Assembly: GCF_016741815.1 (NCBI RefSeq) | Contig: NZ_JAERRJ010000007.1 | Span: 434,001-498,000 of the forward strand | Length of the DNA: 64,000 nucleotides | Direction of reading: 5' to 3' | Origin: Nocardia acididurans | Lineage (GTDB): Bacteria; Actinomycetota; Actinomycetes; Mycobacteriales; Mycobacteriaceae | Shown: positions 60,221-64,000 of the stretch, piece after piece | How positions within the stretch are numbered: the stretch's first letter is position 1 | How the letters are laid out: each line of letters starts with the position of its first letter | Position numbers and translations under genes: made by a program | The notes under the pieces: model-generated | Told to the model about the DNA's origin: nothing | Seen by the model: the letters and a program-made list of their open reading frames with translations, nothing else | Databases searched by the model: none

Positions 60221-60240
60221 CCATCTTCAGGAGTTGAGCC

Positions 60241-61425
60241 ATGACAGCAAGGACGCTCGTCGCGGGTGTGGGAATGATCCCGTTCACCACCCCGCGCACC
60301 TCCGGGACCTATGACGTGATGGGCGAACGCGCGGTGCGCGCGGCGCTCGACGATGCGGGCCTGGACTACACCCGCATCCAGCAGGCGTATGTGGGCTGGG
60401 TGTACGGCGATTCGACCTCCGGGCAGGCGGCGCTGTACCGGGTCGGCACCACCGGGATCCCCGTCGTCAACGTCAACAACAACTGTTCGACCGGATCGTC
60501 GGCGCTGTTCCTGGCCCGCCAGGCCATCGAGCACGGCGTCGCCGATGTGGTGCTGGCGCTGGACTTCGAGCAGATGCAGCGCGGCGCGCTGGCGCTGGCC
60601 TTCACTGATCGGCCGACGCCCATGGACAGCTTCGGGCAGGTCGTCGCGCGGGTGCAGGAGCCCAGCGACGCACCGTTCGCCGCACAGTATTTCGGCGGCG
60701 CGGGCCGCGAGTACGCGCAGCGGTACGGGATGGATCCGGCGGTCTTCGCACAGATCGCGGTGAAGGCCCGCCGGCACGCGGCCAACAATCCGTACGCCGT
60801 GTTCCGCGATCCGGTGACCGTCGAGGAGGTGCTCGGCTCGCCGCACATCTACGGCCCGCTCACCCGGCTGCAGTGCTGCCCGCCCACCTGCGGCGCGGCC
60901 GCGGCGGTGCTGGTGAGCGAGGAGTACGCGCGGGCGCACGGCCTGAAAACCGATGTGGCCGTCGCCGCGCAGGCCATGACCACCGATTCGGCGGCCACCT
61001 TCAGCGGCGATTCCATGGTGCGGATCGTGGGCTACGACATGGCCCGCACTGCGGCGCTGCGGGTGTACGAACAGGCGGGCGTCGGCCCCGAGGACATCCG
61101 GGTCGTGGAGTTGCACGACTGCTTCACCACCAACGAACTGCTCACCTACGAGGCGCTGGGGCTCACAGCCGAGGGGACCGCGGAGAAGTTCATCGCCGAC
61201 GGGGACAACACCTACGGCGGGCGGGTGGTCACCAATCCGTCGGGCGGGCTGCTGTCCAAGGGGCATCCGCTGGGCGCGACCGGGCTGGCGCAGTGCGCGG
61301 AACTGGTGTGGCAGTTGCGCGGACAGGCCGGGGATCGGCAGGTGCAGGGCGTGAATCTGGCGCTGCAGCACAATATCGGGCTCGGCGGCGCGGCCGTGGT
61401 GACCCTCTACGAGAAGGTGGGCTGA
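60241..61425 (+). CDS. thiolase/lipid-transfer protein-like acyltransferase
   Basis: The 394-residue protein has a thiolase fold of the SCP2-thiolase/Ltp type. The nucleophile Cys is in NNNCSTGSSA, the GHPLGATG motif is present, and the C-terminal region is HNIGLGGA instead of the CGGG of degradative thiolases, as in SCP2 enzymes. It should cleave 3-ketoacyl-CoA or a steroid side-chain intermediate. AGGAG lies seven bases before the ATG. First gene of a four-gene operon. Confidence 0.9.
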   Translation: MTARTLVAGVGMIPFTTPRTSGTYDVMGERAVRAALDDAGLDYTRIQQAYVGWVYGDSTSGQAALYRVGTTGIPVVNVNNNCSTGSSALFLARQAIEHGVADVVLALDFEQMQRGALALAFTDRPTPMDSFGQVVARVQEPSDAPFAAQYFGGAGREYAQRYGMDPAVFAQIAVKARRHAANNPYAVFRDPVTVEEVLGSPHIYGPLTRLQCCPPTCGAAAAVLVSEEYARAHGLKTDVAVAAQAMTTDSAATFSGDSMVRIVGYDMARTAALRVYEQAGVGPEDIRVVELHDCFTTNELLTYEALGLTAEGTAEKFIADGDNTYGGRVVTNPSGGLLSKGHPLGATGLAQCAELVWQLRGQAGDRQVQGVNLALQHNIGLGGAAVVTLYEKVG

Positions 61426-61429
61426 GGCA

Positions 61430-61888
61430 ATGTCGTTGGACCCCACCATCATCGGGACCGAGACGCCGCCGGTGCGGCTCACCGTCGACGCCGGACGGCT
61501 GCGGTTCTTCGCCAAGGCCATCGGTGAGACGAATCCGATCTTCACCGATGAGAAGGCCGCGAAAGCCGCTGGGCACGACCGGCTTCCGGTGCCGCCGACC
61601 TTCCTGTTCGCCATCGAGCTGGAGCAGCCGGACTCGTTCGCCTGGCTGGCGAAGCTGGGCGTGGATCTGCGCCGGATCCTGCACGGCGAACAGCGGTTCA
61701 CCTATCACTCGGTGGCGCACGCCGGTGACACGGTGATCGCCCGCTCGCGGATCAGCGACGTCTACAGCCGCAAGGGGGGCGCGCTGGAGTTCCTGGTCAA
61801 GGACACCGCCGTCACCCGCGAGGACGGCAGCGCGGTCGCCGACCTGACCTCGGTCATCGTCATCCGCCGGATCGGAGGCGGGGAATGA
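61430..61888 (+). CDS. MaoC-like hydratase subunit, N-terminal type
   Basis: The 152-residue protein is a MaoC_dehydrat_N (FAS1-like) hot-dog domain, with VPPTFLFAIE and GEQRFTYHSVAHAGDTVIARSRI. It lacks the catalytic Asp-His pair and probably forms a heterodimer with the next protein, as in ChsH1/ChsH2-like enoyl-CoA hydratases. It has no DUF35 domain. GAGG lies before the ATG. Confidence 0.88.
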   Translation: MSLDPTIIGTETPPVRLTVDAGRLRFFAKAIGETNPIFTDEKAAKAAGHDRLPVPPTFLFAIELEQPDSFAWLAKLGVDLRRILHGEQRFTYHSVAHAGDTVIARSRISDVYSRKGGALEFLVKDTAVTREDGSAVADLTSVIVIRRIGGGE

Positions 61889-62298
61889 GCACCGGCACAG
61901 GAGAATTCACGGTCGGATCCACGCTGCCGCCGCTGGCGGCCGGACGGATCACCCGCACCACGCTGGCCCTGTTCGCCGGGGCGTCGGGCGATCACAATCC
62001 GATGCACATCGATATCGACTTCGCCCGCTCGGCCGGGCTCGGTGACGTGTTCGCGCACGGCATGCTGTCGATGGCGTTCCTCGGGCGGCTGCTCACCGAT
62101 TGGTTCGCGCCCGAGGCGATCCTGTCCTACGGGGTGCGCTTCGGGGCCATCACGCCGGTGCTGGCCGAACCCACCGCCACCGCGACGGTTGCCGCCATCG
62201 AGGAGGTGGACGGGGAGCGCCGCGCCACCCTCGAGCTGGCCGTCACCCTGCCCGACGGCACCGTCACCCTCACCGGCTCGGCCGTCGTCGCGCTGTAA
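61885..62298 (+). CDS. MaoC-like enoyl-CoA hydratase subunit
   Basis: The 137-residue hot-dog protein carries the hydratase 2 signature ASGDHNPMHID with catalytic Asp and His and FAHGMLSMAFLG. It overlaps the preceding gene by ATGA. Together the pair should hydrate a trans-2-enoyl-CoA to a 3-hydroxyacyl-CoA. Confidence 0.92.
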   Translation: MSTGTGEFTVGSTLPPLAAGRITRTTLALFAGASGDHNPMHIDIDFARSAGLGDVFAHGMLSMAFLGRLLTDWFAPEAILSYGVRFGAITPVLAEPTATATVAAIEEVDGERRATLELAVTLPDGTVTLTGSAVVAL

Positions 62299-62325
62299 CC
62301 CTTTACCGGACAAGGATATTCACCC

Positions 62326-63156
62326 ATGGGAAATCTGGACAACAAGGTCGCCGTCGTCACCGGATCGGGGCGCGGCATCGGCCGGGAGATCGCGCTCAAG
62401 TTCGCCGCGCAGGGCGCGCGGGTCGTGGTCAACGATCTGGACGCCGACCCGGCCAAGGAGACCGTCGCCGCCATCGAGGCGCTCGGCGGGCGGGCGGTCG
62501 CGGTGCCGGGCAGCGTCACCGACGGCGATTTCGCGCAGCGGTTCATCGGCACGGCCGTGGACGCGTTCGGCGGGCTCGACATCATCGTCAACAATGCGGG
62601 CTACACCTGGGATTCGGTAATCCAGAAGATGACCGACGAACAATGGGACGCCATCCTCGACGTGCACCTCAAGGCCCCGTTCCAGATCCTGCGCGCCGCC
62701 CAGCCGGTGATCGCGGGACTGGTCAAGCAGGCCAGGGAGGCGGGTGCGGCGGTGCCCTGCCGCAAGGTCGTGAACATCTCCTCCATGGCGGGCACGGGCG
62801 GCAATGCGGGACAGGCGAACTACTCCGCGGCCAAGGCGGGCGCGCTCGGGCTGACCCGCGCGCTCGCCAAGGAGTGGGGCCGCTACAACGTGACCGTGAA
62901 CGCGGTCGCGTTCGGGCTCATCAAGACCCGGCTCACCGCCGCGCCCGCCGACGGATCCAGCACGATCGACATCCAGGGCCGGGAGCTGAAGGTGGGCGTC
63001 AATCCCGACCTGCTCGCGGCCATGGAACATATGATCCCGCTGGGCCGTGCGGGCACACCGGCCGAAGCGGCGGGCGCCGTATACCTGCTGTGCACACCGG
63101 AATCCGACTATGTCAGCGGGCAGACGCTCATCTGCGGCGGCGGATTCACCATCTGA
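62326..63156 (+). CDS. short-chain dehydrogenase/reductase, FabG-like
   Basis: The 276-residue SDR has the nucleotide motif TGSGRGIG, NNAG, catalytic Ser in NISSMAG and YxxxK as NYSAAKAG, and ends with GGGFTI. A 15-residue insertion (VKQAREAGAAVPCRK) before the Ser strand is found in relatives of the mycobacterial beta-oxidation type. It probably oxidises the 3-hydroxyacyl-CoA made by the hydratase to the 3-ketoacyl-CoA for the thiolase, completing a cycle. Confidence 0.92.
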   Translation: MGNLDNKVAVVTGSGRGIGREIALKFAAQGARVVVNDLDADPAKETVAAIEALGGRAVAVPGSVTDGDFAQRFIGTAVDAFGGLDIIVNNAGYTWDSVIQKMTDEQWDAILDVHLKAPFQILRAAQPVIAGLVKQAREAGAAVPCRKVVNISSMAGTGGNAGQANYSAAKAGALGLTRALAKEWGRYNVTVNAVAFGLIKTRLTAAPADGSSTIDIQGRELKVGVNPDLLAAMEHMIPLGRAGTPAEAAGAVYLLCTPESDYVSGQTLICGGGFTI

Positions 63157-63249
63157 GATCCGGCGGGCGACGGCACGGTCGCACCGGCGTGCACGGATCG
63201 GCCGGATGCTCGCTGTAGCCTGTCGCGAGACGATCATGAGGAGGTGCGG

Positions 63250-64000
63250 GTGACCGCGAGCCGGACCCGGCGGCCGGAGCGCCCGGCTCGCGGCACCCGC
63301 CCCGCCAACCGCCGCGAGCTGATCATCGCGGCGGCGACCGAACTCTATCTGCGCGACGGGTACGCGGCGGTGGCGATGAAGGATGTCGCCGACGCCGTCG
63401 CCATCGGGCCCTCCGCACTGTACCGGCACTTCTCCGGTAAGCAGGATCTGCTGTATGCCGTTGTCGCCGAGGCACTCCGGACCGTGGAAGCGGTGCTCGA
63501 CGAACTGCTCGCCGACCCCGCGGCGGATCCGGCCGACGCCCTCGCGGCCACCATGCTGGCACATCGCGGGGTCGGGGTGATCTGGCGTTCCGAATCCCGG
63601 CACCTGGGCCGGGACGCGCGCACCGAACTGCGCCGGCAGCTGCGCGGAATCGTCGCGCGGCTCACCGAGATTCAGCGACTCCGGCGGCCCGAGCTGGATC
63701 CGGCGCAGGCCGAATACCTGGCCTGGTGCCTGCTGGCCGTCACCACCAGCGTCTCCTACCATCACCTCGAGCTCCCGGCGGACCGCTTCCTCCGGCTCAT
63801 CGCCGATCTCTCCCGCGCCGCAACCGCCGTCGCCCTGCCGCCGCTGAGCCCGGCCGCCCGCCACGAACCCGCGCCCGCCTGGTCTCCCAACCGCCGCGAG
63901 GCCATCCTGCGCGCCGCCACCCGTCTGTTCGCCCGCGACGGCTTCACCAGCGTCGGCATCGAGGACATCGGGGCGGCCGTCGGCATCGCGGGTCCCAGCG
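63250..64000 (+). CDS. tandem TetR-domain regulator (partial, runs off window)
   Basis: An open frame from GTG 63250, preceded by GAGGAGGT, runs to the window end (250 codons). Residues about 18-65 are a TetR HTH (MKDVADAVAIGPSALYRHFSGKQDLL), followed by a ligand-type helical region. A second TetR HTH begins near residue 217 (NRREAILRAATRLFARDGFTSVGIEDIGAAVGIAGPS). Double TetR proteins are known in actinobacteria and often regulate fatty-acid or sterol genes, fitting its place after the beta-oxidation operon. Confidence 0.85.
   Translation, partial: MTASRTRRPERPARGTRPANRRELIIAAATELYLRDGYAAVAMKDVADAVAIGPSALYRHFSGKQDLLYAVVAEALRTVEAVLDELLADPAADPADALAATMLAHRGVGVIWRSESRHLGRDARTELRRQLRGIVARLTEIQRLRRPELDPAQAEYLAWCLLAVTTSVSYHHLELPADRFLRLIADLSRAATAVALPPLSPAARHEPAPAWSPNRREAILRAATRLFARDGFTSVGIEDIGAAVGIAGPS

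Noticed and set aside
1..64000. tRNA, rRNA, CRISPR arrays, insertion sequences, prophage or integrase genes
   Set aside because: No cloverleaf-like segment, regularly spaced repeat, transposase or integrase motif was seen on reading the window; short RNAs cannot be excluded by eye.

Overview
The window is very GC-rich, densely coded actinobacterial DNA, most like Nocardia or a close mycolic-acid relative. The pointers are family-level: SulP-carbonic anhydrase fusions of the Rv3273 type, a lipoprotein class A beta-lactamase, an N-terminally extended GAPDH, an FprB-type ferredoxin reductase, a LigD-like polymerase of the Rv3730c type, several P450s, many TetR regulators and small secreted proteins without known domains. 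No rRNA, tRNA, CRISPR array, insertion sequence or phage gene was seen; it reads as chromosomal accessory and regulatory territory.

Layout. 0.2-4.8 kb: two tandem SulP-carbonic anhydrase genes that share a 17-bp upstream element. 5-8.7 kb: a small caspase-fold-like protein, a TetR-MFS efflux pair and a CopC protein. 8.7-15.1 kb: an MFS-TetR pair divergent from a P450, and an acyl-CoA dehydrogenase/CoA-transferase pair divergent from its likely TetR, both with clear palindromic operators. 15-18 kb: PncC, an M23 peptidase and an unknown membrane protein. 18.2-21.9 kb: a one-module NRPS overlapping a stand-alone formyltransferase. 22-30.5 kb: secreted proteins, a LysR gene between two class A beta-lactamase-like genes, a frameshifted molybdopterin oxidoreductase with an HxlR regulator, an F420-type oxidoreductase and an orphan sigma region 4 protein. 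30.8-38 kb: an ABC1 kinase, a P450 lacking the ExxR arginine, GAPDH and a PolA-family polymerase. 38-41.6 kb: a four-gene OpuC-type compatible-solute importer.

42-48.7 kb: an oxidation locus. An MpaB/DUF2236 oxygenase with a DnaJ-like cysteine-rich tail and a P450 run leftward; a ferredoxin-FNR fusion and an aldehyde dehydrogenase run rightward, with a TetR gene at the end. Together they could hydroxylate and oxidise a hydrophobic substrate to an acid. 48.7-51.5 kb: a LigD-type polymerase, topoisomerase IB and TerD. 51.6-58.8 kb: two large LuxR-type ATPase regulators and a secreted lipase behind a palindrome. 58.9-64 kb: an AraC regulator, a DUF3703 protein and a beta-oxidation operon (thiolase, two hot-dog hydratase subunits, SDR), followed by a tandem TetR protein cut by the window end.

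Recurring themes are divergent regulator/target pairs with visible operators, and several genes that look leaderless (TAnnnT 6-7 nt before the ATG, no Shine-Dalgarno). The most unusual items are the NRPS-formyltransferase pair, the zinc-finger-tailed MpaB oxygenase, the caspase-fold mini-protein, the P450 without ExxR arginine and the topoisomerase IB with histidine at an active-site arginine position.
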